A DNA stretch of 64,000 bases, taken from contig CATIUR010000014.1 in assembly GCA_949592205.1 (NCBI GenBank), positions 496,001 to 560,000 of the forward strand, given 5' to 3'. The translations under genes were made by a program, and so were the position numbers. A model generated the notes under the pieces. The model ran no database searches. It was not told the origin of the DNA and was given only the letters and a program-made list of their open reading frames with translations. The DNA is from Helichrysum umbraculigerum (Eukaryota > Streptophyta > Magnoliopsida > Asterales > Asteraceae). Positions 47,346-59,086 of the stretch are shown piece after piece (the stretch's first letter is position 1; every line of letters starts with the position of its first letter).

Positions 47346-49182
47346 TGATGTGATTTATCTAGTTATAAAATTTATCGTTGAAAAGTGAACAAGAAAGTAC
47401 CGAGCTAGACCAAAACACAACCGGGCAGTGGACCCTATCGTGTGGTAGTATAGTTGGGTAAGTTCGGGTTCGAACACAGGGAACTAGATTGGATAATTAA
47501 TAGAAGTGTGAGCAATTTAAAAAGAGAAAATAAAATGTGGTTGGTTTGTGTGACCGAATTGTCACGTTGCTTAAAACTACGAAATTTTAGTTAAACTAGG
47601 CAAGTGGACTCTTTAGAGTCAAAGTGATTGATTTGGAACTTTCAGATATTAAAAACTATACTTGCTTGGATTAGATCGTTAGTGATTTCGGGGTGTAAAG
47701 TTAAAACCGGTTATTTTATGCAAACAATTTTCCATCAAACCTAGGCTTAACATTCGCCATCACCTAATAATTCAACTTCAATTTACAAACCCATGATTCA
47801 ATCAAATAACGGACATTCGCCATAGTTACCTATTCGCATATTTGAGCTTAACTTGTTAACCTATTCCAAAACCGCATCCGCAATCAAGTTCAACAATTTA
47901 TAGACAAAAAGTTGACAACAATTCACTAGATAGAAAACGTTCGCTATATCTATTAGTAAATTATCAAACAAGTTAATTACTTGACATCAAGCTCAAATAC
48001 ACAAATAATTGATTAAACACAAGTTCAAGTCAAAAGAGTTTATGATTCATCCAAACGAAAGACATTCGCCAAATTCGCTAATTCAAATCATACTAGTTAA
48101 CTAGCTTCCCTTGTAATAATTTTCACATTCGCGAAAATAGATTCATTCATACATTTCATACAAATAACAAGTATTTTTATTAAACAACAAACATTCGCCA
48201 TAGTTGTTTAGGCAAAATACCCACAAGTTAAACCACATCAACTAGTTACATACAAATTTATGGATGAATCTTAAACTCAAAGCATAAATCAAACACCAAA
48301 TATAACACCCCTAGTCACTAACTAGTTCATCCAAGCAAGCATAACAAAACCTAGCCAACCATCATAATCACATCATCATACACACAAAACATCAAGGAAA
48401 CTAAGGAAAACATGATTATATTTAGATAAAAATGCAAACCGAGTTCGTACAATGTCGATATGATGATTGTTAGTAACCGAGAGATGCTACACTAAAGGAA
48501 ATCTTCAAGAAAATGAAAGAAAACCTTCAAGAACTCCAAAATCGCCACCTAGAGACTGGTTTTGTGTGTGTTTTTCGTGTGTGTAAAGTTGGTGAGATTC
48601 AATAGTGAAAAGTGCTTTTTCTAGCCAAAAAGTGATCTGCCGCCCAAACTACCCGGCGGGTTGTGTTATGACCCGGCGGGTCCTTTGAAATTTGTGGAAC
48701 CCGGCTGCTCAAACATATAACACGGCGGGTCATTTGAAGAAAACAACCCGGCGGCTCAGTAGGATCACCCGCCGGCTTCTACAGGGTTCAATCGGCCGAA
48801 TTTCTCTGTGATCAACAAATGATGGAAAAGTTAATTTACCCGGCGGCTAGCATCACTCACCCGGCTGGTAACCATAACAACCCGGCGGCTTAGTGTATCA
48901 ACCCGGCGGCTTCTTCAAGACTTCATAACCCGGCTGCTACGTACCCCAAGCCGGCGGCTTCAAGCCATTTTCCAGCAGACCAGCTTTTAGCTCGAGACTT
49001 CAACACTTTACAAACTTGCTCAAATCCAAACCAGAATGCAGTCCAAACGACGATTCTTCAATATTGATGCCTGTAATTCAATTTAAGCTAAATAAGTACC
49101 AAAAGTTCATAAAGTCCACTTAAAATGAATGCAAAAACAATGATATCGCTAAAGATAAACTTATACAAAATGAGCGATATCA
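47346..49182 (-). repeat. Complete 3' LTR of the ORF1 element
   Basis: It carries two word arrays: ACATTCGCCA-like words (about 47750-48200) and a CGGCGG array (about 48645-48960: eight CGGCGG, three CCCGGCTG, one CCGCCGG). Both are non-coding. Confidence 0.92.
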
Positions 49183-51171
49183 AATATCCCCACACTTGAA
49201 CTTTGCTTGTCCTCAAGCAAACCGTTATTCATCGTTTCAAAACCCACTCTTGCAACAACAATAGGTGAATATCAAGTTTACCAAAACAATACTAACACTA
49301 ACTACCAAGGCAATTAGGCTAGCAACATATGTATAAGCATTATAAACTCGAGATGTTTTGATTTGCCAAGCCCGAATGCACGACCTAGCACCTCACATAA
49401 GGATAAGTGTTTAGTCACTCACTCTCAACCTATAAGACTACAAGGTAAGGAAGTAAGCAATTTTAACACTCAATCAAGCCAAGTCGTGATGCATTGTTAC
49501 CATAGGCTTGCAAGAGGATCAAATCTCCACCGACTTGGCGTGAGCACCAAGTGAGATCTCAAAGGAGGTATTCTAGCATGTGTTGTAACAATGTAGGCTA
49601 ATTGTGGAATCGGGGTATGATAGACACAATAATTGGCGAAAAGTGGTAGTCAAGACCCGTGAAAAATGTGAAAATGTGACCTATTGGTTTAAACACGTGA
49701 TAGTAATGAAACTTAGGATTCTCGTGCTAAGTCAATTCAACTTATTATTTGTTCTCATTTATAACTCATACTTTAACAATTTCGCACAAATAATTCGAAT
49801 TGATTTTTCGCATTTGATTGGAATAATTGCATTCTATGACTTTCTATGAACCCTGTGTAACGAACTTTCGGACCAACCATCCTAGACCGGATAAAGGCCT
49901 TCGGTGGCTAGGTGTAGAACACCCCTCGGGAACTACTTATTCAGGAATCCAAAGGTCATTTAGTTGACTACAATCATCCAACTATAAACTTTAAGCTCAA
50001 AGGTTAACTTCTATTCATTTAATTGTTTCCAACCTCACTCATAGAATTTAACACTAGAATCCCAACTCAAAACGGTTTAAGTCACATTCTGGTAAAATTC
50101 ATCATAAGTTCCAACTAGGCAACATTTTAGAAAAGTGATGGCTCGGGAATTGACTACACAAAAATAAGGCTAAAATTTAGTGGATTGAATGTGGAAGTTT
50201 TCTAGGGGTTTCTTAGCACTAAAAATGAGTGCTAACGACCTGTGTAAACTGGATATAAATGGTTTTAAAGCAAAATAATTTCAAAAATTCCTAAGAATAC
50301 CTCCTCGTCTTCGACCCCACCTATATCACATTTTTGTGATCCCACAGCGGTCTCAAAATGCATCACTAAGGCAAGTTCTAGAACAAACTACAATCACCGG
50401 CACACTCATAGCAATCAACAATATAAACACCAAAGGTAAGTGTTTTTCTCAATAAGGCTCAAATTTCTCACAATTTTGCATAGTGGAGGCTACAAGCGTG
50501 CTAGTCATGCAATTCAACCTATTAGGTTGCTTTTATGACACATCTCTAAAAATTTAGTTGCAAGAGGGAAGATTTAATTGCTTTTAATAGATTTTAGCTA
50601 ACACATTTCAAAGCAATTAATTTAATAAGGACAAGCAAATTCCTAGCATACTACCATTCCATAACCCGTTATTAGAATTCGTAAAGTTCAATTGGAAAAT
50701 CCAAGATCAATAACAGACCTAATAAGTGGCTATAAAACAACAATATACTAGGAACAAGATTCTAGTGAAGTTAACCCTCCCCACACTTGAGATTTGCATT
50801 GCCCTCAATGCAAAAACAGTTTAAAAGTACGAGTGCGAAGGGGCGAAGGGAACGAGAACTTCCCCGGGGGTTTGTTTGAGGAGCGAGTGCATTTGCTGAA
50901 CTAATTGCCAGCCGGCGCACGATTCCGACATCCATAAAAGCTAGAACTTTAATCAATTGCCTAAAAAGAAAGCAAACATAGAAGGTTTGAACTCGAGTGA
51001 CATTGTGCAAAACCGCACCCAAATGTCAGTCGAGTAAAATAGTTCCAAAAACCAACTAAGATGAGTATCAAGTCATGGAATAAAAATGTCTAACACATGA
51101 GGCACGTAGGCACTCTTAATGGAAACAGAAAGATAGTGATGATAATGTTTGAAAATGTGGTAACGAGCAAA
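49183..51171 (-). repeat. Non-coding 3' interior of the ORF1 element
   Basis: About 2 kb without a recognised protein between the polypurine tract and the end of ORF1. A second purine-rich run (minus GTGTGGGGAGGG) lies near 50776-50790. Autonomous relatives would carry pol here or elsewhere. Confidence 0.6.
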
Positions 51172-52767
51172 CTAATAGGGCCATCCCCAACCCCCTGAAC
51201 GAGGTCCCTGAGAACCTCCTTGATGGTCGCCTGGCTGAGTCCATGGATCCCAACTCTGATGATCTGAAGGAGCGTTATGGTATCTCTGCTCCTGCTGCAA
51301 CTGCCTGTCATATTCTTCCTGGTGTTGACGCTGAGCTTCCGCCAATGCAGCATCATGATCATAAACAGGGGGTGGGTGGTCGCGGGACTCAGGTGTACCC
51401 CATTGGTACAAGGGCTCGGCATAAGTGGTTTGATAGCCTTGTTGCTCGGCGATCCAGTTGAGATTACCAACCGTCCAATCAGTTCGGTACTCGAGGTTTC
51501 CCATCCGGTAACCCATTTCATGCCTGAAGTCGGTGAAATCATTCCTGAACTCATTATGACCCACTTCAAGTCTTCCAATTCCCTGCATAAGATCAGAGAG
51601 AGAGGGTTGAGCTTGTCCCTGTTGTTGCTGCTGGGCTCTTTGGCGTCTCGGTGGTTGTTGGGGTTGCTCGGCCGCTTGTTTTTCAGGATAGGGAATAAAT
51701 CCCTTTTTGTTTTTAGACACTGCTTCAGCTGCGTGGTACATAAGATAACCGACACTTTTCTGATTGAGATCCACTTGAGTCAAAGCAGGCCTTATTCCAA
51801 AATTGACACCCAAACCCTTAGCAAGCAAAGTGACAAAGTGACCACCAACAATAGGACTTCGGTCCTTTAAACCCCCACCAGTCGTGTCAAGGTAGTTTGC
51901 CACACAATATGGAAAGTTGATGTGGTTCCTCTCATAGATTTGTCTCAGATACCAAATATCCGCCAACGTCACTTTCTCGCTGTTTTCACGCCTGTTTGCA
52001 ATAGTGTTGGCGATGAAACGGTGAATGACACGAAGACGGATATTATTCATGTCTTTGTAAGAGACCGAGCTAGCTTCAAACTCCTTAGTACTAAACTGCT
52101 CCCAAAACTCCCCCTCAATAAAATCTTGAGTGTCATCCACTCGACCCCCAGAAATCAAATAATCATCAAAAAAAGTATAGCCGAGCTCAGCTGGAGTATA
52201 GATGTCCAAACATTCAGCTAGTTGTCTCAAGGAAAGAAAGTGTGGCTGGCCTCCTAACCTGAATTTCATGAAATTAGCATCGGTAGCCGAGGTTACATCT
52301 CTTTGCAAGATCAAAGTGGAAAAGAACTCATAGCATAACTCCTTGAACACCGGTTCCCTGATGTTAAACAGTCTTTCCCATTCGGTGAATTCGTACACAT
52401 TCCCTTGATACTCAAACCTCTGAATGAGAAGCTCACGAAGCTGCTGAGAGAGACCAATTGCCTCAAGAGGTTCCCAGTCTACATATCTAGACAGCTCAAA
52501 CTCCTTTTTTAACAAATTGAACAAGTTCCTGGCATACTTCGTGTAGTGTACCCATCTCTGATCAAATCGAAGCCATGGGTGGATGTTAGCCGGAATAAAT
52601 AGTGCTTCGGCAACATCAGGACCGACATGTGAGAATTCCTCCTCATCCTGTAATTGAGAGGTGGAAGTTTCAGCGGCTCTCTTGGAGGCGCTGGTTTTGC
52701 GTGACTTGCGTGAGGTTGCTGCTTGCTGCGAAAAATCAATAAAGAAACACAGTATTGCACAAAACAA
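51172..52767 (-). CDS. ORF1 protein of LTR element (ATHILA ORF-1-like)
   Basis: Open for 531 aa. The first about 13 residues may be intronic, because a good acceptor (TTTTTCGCAG) precedes QAATSRKSRKTS; the true start is uncertain. The central part, about 90-350, has the layout of the ATHILA ORF-1 family: FNIREPVFKELCYEFFSTL, then FRLGGQPHFLSLRQLAECL, then LRVIHRFIANTIANRR, then LWQ-like helices and GGHFVTLLAKGLG. The C-terminal third is low-complexity, rich in Gln, Pro and Tyr. It is probably a capsid/Gag-like RNA-binding protein. The family assignment is by remembered similarity. No stop interrupts it, as expected for a young copy. Confidence 0.75.
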   Translation of the reverse strand: MFCAILCFFIDFSQQAATSRKSRKTSASKRAAETSTSQLQDEEEFSHVGPDVAEALFIPANIHPWLRFDQRWVHYTKYARNLFNLLKKEFELSRYVDWEPLEAIGLSQQLRELLIQRFEYQGNVYEFTEWERLFNIREPVFKELCYEFFSTLILQRDVTSATDANFMKFRLGGQPHFLSLRQLAECLDIYTPAELGYTFFDDYLISGGRVDDTQDFIEGEFWEQFSTKEFEASSVSYKDMNNIRLRVIHRFIANTIANRRENSEKVTLADIWYLRQIYERNHINFPYCVANYLDTTGGGLKDRSPIVGGHFVTLLAKGLGVNFGIRPALTQVDLNQKSVGYLMYHAAEAVSKNKKGFIPYPEKQAAEQPQQPPRRQRAQQQQQGQAQPSLSDLMQGIGRLEVGHNEFRNDFTDFRHEMGYRMGNLEYRTDWTVGNLNWIAEQQGYQTTYAEPLYQWGTPESRDHPPPVYDHDAALAEAQRQHQEEYDRQLQQEQRYHNAPSDHQSWDPWTQPGDHQGGSQGPRSGGWGWPY

Positions 52768-53015
52768 ATGTTAGTGTTAGCCGTAATCATAGACATGTCT
52801 CGTATGCAAAATGAGCGATAATATGTCAAAATCATAACCTACCCCAACAAATAGTCTTTTCCCAACCAAAGTAGCATAAACGCAATTCACCAAAAACCAT
52901 AACCAAACAATTCAAATCCTTATTCACAAACTCATCAAAGTGCAAAGAATATGTAATCCAATATTAAACTAAACCAAACCAACAACAATGCCTAATCAAC
53001 ATCATCTTAGTTAAG

Positions 53016-54097
53016 CTAGCTTCCCTTGTAATAATTTTCACATTCGCGAAAATAGATTCATTCATACATTTCATACAAATAACAAGTATTTTTATTAAAC
53101 AACAAACATTCGCCATAGTTGTTTAGGCAAAATACCCACAAGTTAAACCACATCAACTAGTTACATACAAATTTATGGATGAATCTTAAACTCAAAGCAT
53201 AAATCAAACACCAAATATAACACCCCTAGTCACTAACTAGTTCATCCAAGCAAGCATAACAAAACCTAGCCAACCATCATAATCACATCATCATACACAC
53301 AAAACATCAAGGAAACTAAGGAAAACATGATTATATTTAGATAAAAATGCAAACCGAGTTCGTACAATGTCGAGATGATGATTGTTAGTAACCGAGAGAT
53401 GCTACACTAAAGGAAATCTTCAAGAAAATGAAAGAAAACCTTCAAGAACTCCAAAATCGCCACCTAGAGACTGGTTTTGTGTGTGTTTTTCGTGTGTGTA
53501 AAGTTGGTGAGATTCAATAGTGAAAAGTGCTTTTTCTAGCCAAAAAGTGATCTGCCGCCCAAACTACCCGGCGGGTTGTGTTATGACCCGGTGGGTCCTT
53601 TGAAATTTGTGGAACCCGGCTGCTCAAACATATAACACGGCGGGTCATTTGAAGAAAACAACCCGGCGGCTCAGTAGGATCACCCGCCGGCTTCTACAGG
53701 GTTCAATCGGCCGAATTTCTCTGTGATCAACAAATGATGGAAAAGTTAATTTACCCGGCGGCTAGCATCACTCACCCGGCTGGTAACCATAACAACCCGG
53801 CGGCTTAGTGTATCAACCCGGCGGCTTCTTCAAGACTTCATAACCCGGCTGCTACGTACCCCAAGCCGGCGGCTTCAAGCCATTTTCCAGCAGACCAGCT
53901 TTTAGCTCGAGACTTCAACACTTTACAAACTTGCTCAAATCCAAACCAGAATGCAGTCCAAACGACGATTCTTCAATATTGATGCCTGTAATTCAATTTA
54001 AGCTAAATAAGTACCAAAAGTTCATAAAGTCCACTTAAAATGAATGCAAAAACAATGATATCGCTAAAGATAAACTTATACAAAATGAGCGATATCA
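53016..54097 (-). repeat. Truncated 5' LTR of the ORF1 element
   Basis: Equals 48101-49182 base for base except about two substitutions, including CGGCGGGT to CGGTGGGT. It begins abruptly at CTAGCTTCCC, where interior sequence is joined. The missing piece includes U5 and the primer site. Confidence 0.9.
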
Positions 54098-54102
54098 AAT
54101 CT

Positions 54103-54210
54103 CTACATGCATTTTTGGATATTGCATGTGAGTGTTTAAAAGAAACTCAAGAGGGACGTCCAACAATGAAAACTGTTGTCAAGGAACTCGAAAAAGCCTT
54201 ACGTCTGCAG
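54103..54210 (+). CDS. Gene 2 exon: second kinase domain, 3' remainder
   Basis: 36 codons that resume in frame after the target duplication, including GRPTMKTVVKELEKAL, and end at donor CTGCAG|GTAACT. They match the end of the paralogous exon at 62424-62531. On its own this piece cannot be translated from the gene. Confidence 0.85.
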
Positions 54211-54579
54211 GTAACTTAATGTTAAATATTTAAACTAGTTTCTATCTCCGTTTTTTTTTTCAAATAAATTTAGTTTGATTTACATACCATTTTTATGTTT
54301 ATTAAATTAGTCGTTGTTAAACAAGTATCTAAAGACTACAGGCTATAGAGAGTGAGGGTGTGAGAGTGAGAGAGATTTCAAGTTTTGAAAGGGGAAATGA
54401 CAGCAAGCCCTAATTAACTTTTATACTTCTCATATTTCTTATTTTTTACAATTACAAATAAAAAGGTTTGACACTTTTTTTTTTACTCACTTAAATGTTT
54501 TCGGTCAAAACAAGTAACAGTCACACTTTTTCACTTAATGCACATTTTACAAAGGGGTGATGTTTCTTTTTAGCACCTA
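54211..54579. other. Intron-like DNA after the second kinase exon
   Basis: Matches the sequence after the paralogous exon (62532-62580 and then 63717-63785) up to about 54328 and then diverges. No exon is seen. Confidence 0.45.
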
Positions 54580-54888
54580 GGGTATGTTTGGCAAAACTAG
54601 CTGTTGGCTGTAGCTGTAGCTGTAAGCTGTAGCTGTTGGTTGTAGCTGTAGGCTGTAGCTGTAAGTTCAAGCTGTAAGCTGTAACTTTGTTTCTGTAAAA
54701 TTGTTTGACAAACTAAATGTAGCTGTAACTTTGAAGTATAAAATAACTTAAAAGGAGCTTTTCATTTAAATTAAAAGCTACAGCTGCTACACACCAAACA
54801 AAGCTTTTATTATTTTTGGAGCTTTTATTTTTAATATTAAAAGCTAAAGCTCCTAAAAGCTCTGAAAAGCTCATCGCCAAACATAGCC
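54580..54888. mobile_element. Tourist-like MITE (PIF/Harbinger)
   Basis: The ends GGGTATGTTTGGC and GCCAAACATAGCC flank repeats of AGCTGTAGCTGTAAGCTG and AAAAGCT. Flanking triplets CTA and TAA do not match exactly, so the duplication has mutated or the class is uncertain. Confidence 0.6.
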
Positions 54889-55249
54889 TAATGTGGAAAA
54901 GTCTTTTTCCACCTCTTAATTTAAAAGGCCGTAAATTTAATTCCACAAATAAAAATATATAAGGTAAAAATTAAAAATAAGACTTTGAAATGTCAAAAAA
55001 CAACACATTTAGTGGGACGCAGGGAGTATGAAAAATCACTCAATTAAATAGGGGGCTTAAAATAGGAAATGCAAAACCGACCATAATAGAGTTTCATTTA
55101 TAAATACAGATACAGATACGAACTTCATAATGCGTCGTGAGTAGTTTTTTGGTTTACATGTATGAGAATAAAATAATATAATGTCTTTGAAAGGAGAACA
55201 CTATAAAACAATAGTATATATAGTATCTGTAACATATTTTTTTACAGAC
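54889..55249. other. Intergenic DNA with a one-ended Stowaway relic
   Basis: GTGGGACGCAGGGAGTA near 55012-55028 looks like a Stowaway right end; its left end is missing. Otherwise AT-rich, with no gene. Confidence 0.35.
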
Positions 55250-56939
55250 TAGTGTAGAGAAATGCACTTAACTTTAGACCGATCTCTATAGTGTGTATTC
55301 AACTTCAATTTAGTCTATTACTAGTTTTAAGACCCGTGAAAACACGGGTTTGATGAAGACTCAAGTAATAAAATTATTTGAGAATGTTTTTAGAGTATAA
55401 TAAATGTTAAGTATGGGTCTCAAGTCCTTTCTCTTTTGGGTTGAGGCAATTAACAATCAAGCAGCAAAAGATGAAATGAATCATTGGGTAAATCATGTAT
55501 TTTAGCATGCATTTTCAACTAATATGAGATAAATATATTTATTTTAACTATAATAATGGATGGATAATGGATTATGAAAGAGTGAACCCAAAGAAAAAGA
55601 TAAATATCTATATAACAAATTGGAACTCGTAAAATCTCACTTACCATGTAAAACTTCATGATATCTAAAGCTATTAAAAGATCACAAAATACAAACTAAT
55701 TTCTTGGCAATCAGTATTTAGTCCAGATGGAGATAAATGTTATTAATAATGAATTAAACACCGTTGACGATTTGTTCAAACTTGACCAATTCACAAAACG
55801 TATAAAAATGCCAATCTTGATATGTTCCAAAAGTAGCATCACAGTTCCAAGTCAACAAATGCAGCCTAAAAGAAATCAACAAACATCATAGTATAACACA
55901 TATGATCCCAATAGGTAAAAGGAAAAATGCATGAGCATGAATATGTACTCATATACAGATTGCAAAGCCTGTAGACAAAATAAACTTAATATGCAATAAA
56001 AAAGAATATCATAAAATGACGAAGGGGAAAAAAACTTATAAATGTAGCTCACTGATAAACAAATATGTTGTAGTCAATCAATGAAATTCAACATGCTCAC
56101 TATGGGCTACAAAAAGCATCTCACAACAAAGGATTTCTACCAAATAAGCTAGGTACGTCAATAAAAATATAGAATGAGTTAATAAATTGTTTTCTAACAT
56201 TTAGGATTCTACCTTAAGGGTCAAAAGCATAAGCTTTCACCTTAGTCAAAGTGACTACAACTTCAAGCCAATTTCCATCACCAAATAGTAATCTAATCCA
56301 CAGCATAAATTAAACTATGGATTCCTCAAACCAGACCATATTTCAAGTTCTTAAATACAAAACAGACCCCCAACTAATGGATTCCTCAAAACAACCAAAG
56401 AAAAAAAAGTTCCCCCTGTACAAAGACTAAAAACATGTGCATGAATCCATTGTTGTGAGGCTACTTCCAACTCTGTTTCACTACATCTATGGTAAAATAT
56501 AAAATGTACCTTAATACTCATGAATAAAGCCTGATACAGTGTTGGGTAATACCAATAAATAAAAATGGGTACCATACGATGTACACTATCAGCAAGGTAC
56601 CAACAACCGCACATTCAAAATCACGCATGAGATCAGACCTGAATGTCAATTCGTATGCATCAAACTTATGTTCATTTATATTAGTGCAACTCTGATAATA
56701 AATATAACAATCAAAAGCATACAAAGCCAATTTATTTAAACTTTGCAGAATATAAGTCCGCCTGGAAGCATAGACCTCTGATGTAATCTTCACTCGCAAA
56801 AGCCATCTTTAACAATAATTTTTTGCAAAAACCGGAGGTGTATTAAATCAGTTTCGGATAGATCTTATTACATAAGAGAAATTCGGGAACTACGAACTTA
56901 GCGTATTTACCCTATCTAATTAGATTAATAAAAGCCCAA

Positions 56940-57129
56940 CAACTTTTTGCATCCCGATTGAAGGTAAGTAAAAAAAGGTACCAATTTGATCTTTGACTTG
57001 TATCTGATAGGTCCACAAAGAACCTGGCTGGATTAGACAGTGAGTTCCGACCACTCCATCTTGCCATGAAGTCTTTCTTTCTTCGTCCCCATTCCTATTG
57101 TCCCATTCAAAAGTTATCGCTAATATGCC
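56940..57129 (-). pseudogene. SKU5-similar (multicopper-oxidase-like) exon fragment
   Basis: Minus-strand translation gives KTSWQDGVVGTHCLIQPG and TYQIQVKDQIGTFFYLPS, matching the plant SKU5/SKS and ascorbate-oxidase-like signature around SWQDGV.GT.CPI.PG and VKDQIGSFFYFPS. The frame runs on into a stop near 56922. The preceding part (ITFEWDNRNGDEER) is altered relative to the usual ITWNGVQQR. The family is a GPI-anchored cupredoxin group acting in directional growth. Here it is only a captured fragment. Confidence 0.75.
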
Positions 57130-57185
57130 TGATGTATTTAATCAATATTATAAACCGAAATAAATAAAATAACATGAACCACACA

Positions 57186-57275
57186 CCGTGATGAGGAAGG
57201 CTCATCCAGCTTATTGATGACGTCGACAATTACATTGTCATTGTATCGCAATAGTTGACATATACGGTGAATTTC
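57186..57275 (-). pseudogene. SKU5-similar upstream exon fragment, frameshifted
   Basis: NDNVIVDVINKLDEP (about 57190-57240) matches the SKS segment just before the SWQDGV exon, in the expected order and strand. The preceding residues (WKFTVYVN) fit the family only in another frame, so an indel separates them. A GT follows the fragment at about 57184. Confidence 0.65.
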
Positions 57276-58877
57276 CACAAATCAAAATCAGTAATCAAAC
57301 TCTTGTAGCCATTTTCCCAGATGTGATTTATTATCGTCACCATCATTGTCCAAATCTAAACAAAGTAATTAACAAATTCAAAAGTTAAAGTAACGATTTA
57401 AGCAAAGATCCACACCCATCGCACTGATATAATCTATACTAAAATCAATTGTTAATAAAAAAAATAAAAAACGAAAAGGAGGAAGGTTTACTAACCCAGT
57501 CCCCGTATCCAAAATTGTTAAGAGAAAATTGATAGAAACTCGACTCTAAAATGAAAATATTTGTCACATACGGAAGTCCTAAAAATGTTTACATTTTCTG
57601 GCGTGTGCAAACAGTCTCAACAGTCTGCTATTATATGCTAAACATTTTCTAGTTTCTGCACAGAAATGACAGAAGGGTGGGAGCACGTCCCCATACCAGA
57701 ACCTGTTAATTAAATAAGTCCCGAATCCACCTAGATGCACATCTTTATAAAATAGACAAATAATATAATTTACAGGCAATGCTATAAATAGATATCATAA
57801 AGCATGATTGTGAGCAAATGATTCTATAGCAACCATAAACAAATATAGAACATATTTCAGATGTGTTAAAGTAATTTTTTCACTGAGGCATTTTATCAAA
57901 CAGTTGGTTTTCAACAAACAAATATAAAGCTTATAGTAATCTACCTCATATTGACCATCCAGAACATGTGAAACATAAAGGAAAATTAGATAATAGCAAT
58001 CAGATCTTGATCTTTGCATTAGTAGCTTTTCTTTCTAAAGTGATTTAAGCCCCCGTGTGAACACCTTCAAGAAACAAATGAATAAGGGTGATATGTACTT
58101 CACAAAATCCCAATAGTTGTATGACCACTTATATCGTCAAAAAGACTAAAGTAAGTGACTTGAAAAGGTTAAACGAAAAAACAGCCTTTGCAAAAAATAT
58201 TTCTTGGGGAAACTACTAAACCAAAACGACTAACCAAATAGAGATGACAACCTTAACCACTTGCAGCACTAACCTTTACATCTGACCCTTGACTACTTTC
58301 TGCAATTAAGAAAACAAAGAATCATACTCTTTATCACCATTTTAAAAGTTCTGAGATAATACTGATAGTAATAAAGTAATTAAGAATCTTTGACCAGTAA
58401 TTTCGAGTAATTCACTTTTGTGAATCAAGCAAACAAACACAAGTATCCAAAATCCAGACCCATGAAAATCAACCATTAAACTCTTATACAAACCTGCATA
58501 GATCTAAACTCAAATCCAACGCCTGAAAATATCAAGCATTTCATCGAGCAGTTGGTGTTCAACAAACAAATATAGAGTAAATCTCACCTAACCTTATATA
58601 AATCACCTAAAACTTGTGAAACTTTAAAGAAAACAGAAAGAACATCATACCTGAGTGTTGTAATTACTTGACGAAAAAGATGTAGTAATTTAAACAAAAA
58701 CATACCTTACTAACACAGACATTAAACAATCACTTGGAACGCATATAAAATCAAAGTGGTGCATGGAACTCGGTCTTTACCCCATTCTTTCTACTGTAAT
58801 CTGACTCCAATATTAGCTGCACAATATGAGCAAATAGCGTAAAATGAGAAAAATTGAAAAGCACATATAACTCTTTA

Positions 58878-59086
58878 GGGGGTGTTTGGCCAAGCTTTTT
58901 AACGAGGCTTTTTAGCTTTTGTGTTATGTTACAGCTAAAAAGCCCCTTTTCAAGTGTTTGGATGAGCTTTTTAGGGAGAGCTTTTTAAAATTTTTGGGGT
59001 TAAAAAGCTAAAAAGCTAAAAGCCCTAAATTCCTGGCTTTTAGATAACGCAGAAGCTAAAAAGCTTAAGCCAAGCCAAACACCCCC
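58878..59086. mobile_element. Tourist-like MITE (PIF/Harbinger) nested in the Helitron
   Basis: The ends GGGGGTGTTTGGC and GCCAAACACCCCC are flanked by TTA (58875-58877 and 59087-59089). The interior consists of AAAAGCT/AGCTTTTT words. Total length 209 bp. Confidence 0.88.

Larger units (their letters stand above)
47346..54097 (-). mobile_element. Non-autonomous LTR retrotransposon with ATHILA-type ORF1, inserted in kinase exon
   Basis: The termini TG...CA are flanked by AATCT (47341-47345 and 54098-54102). The minus-strand 3' LTR is complete (47346-49182, 1837 bp). The 5' LTR is cut short (53016-54097, 1082 bp), so its last 755 bp plus the primer site are deleted. The polypurine tract is at about 49183-49200 (minus AAGTGTGGGGATATT). 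One ORF resembling ATHILA ORF1 lies at 51172-52767; no pol is present. The aligned LTR parts differ at about two sites in 1082 bp, so insertion is recent. Confidence 0.92.

Noticed and set aside
54960..55030. Complete Stowaway MITE
   Set aside because: Only the right end (GGGACGCAGGGAGTA) is present; no left end or TA partner was found.
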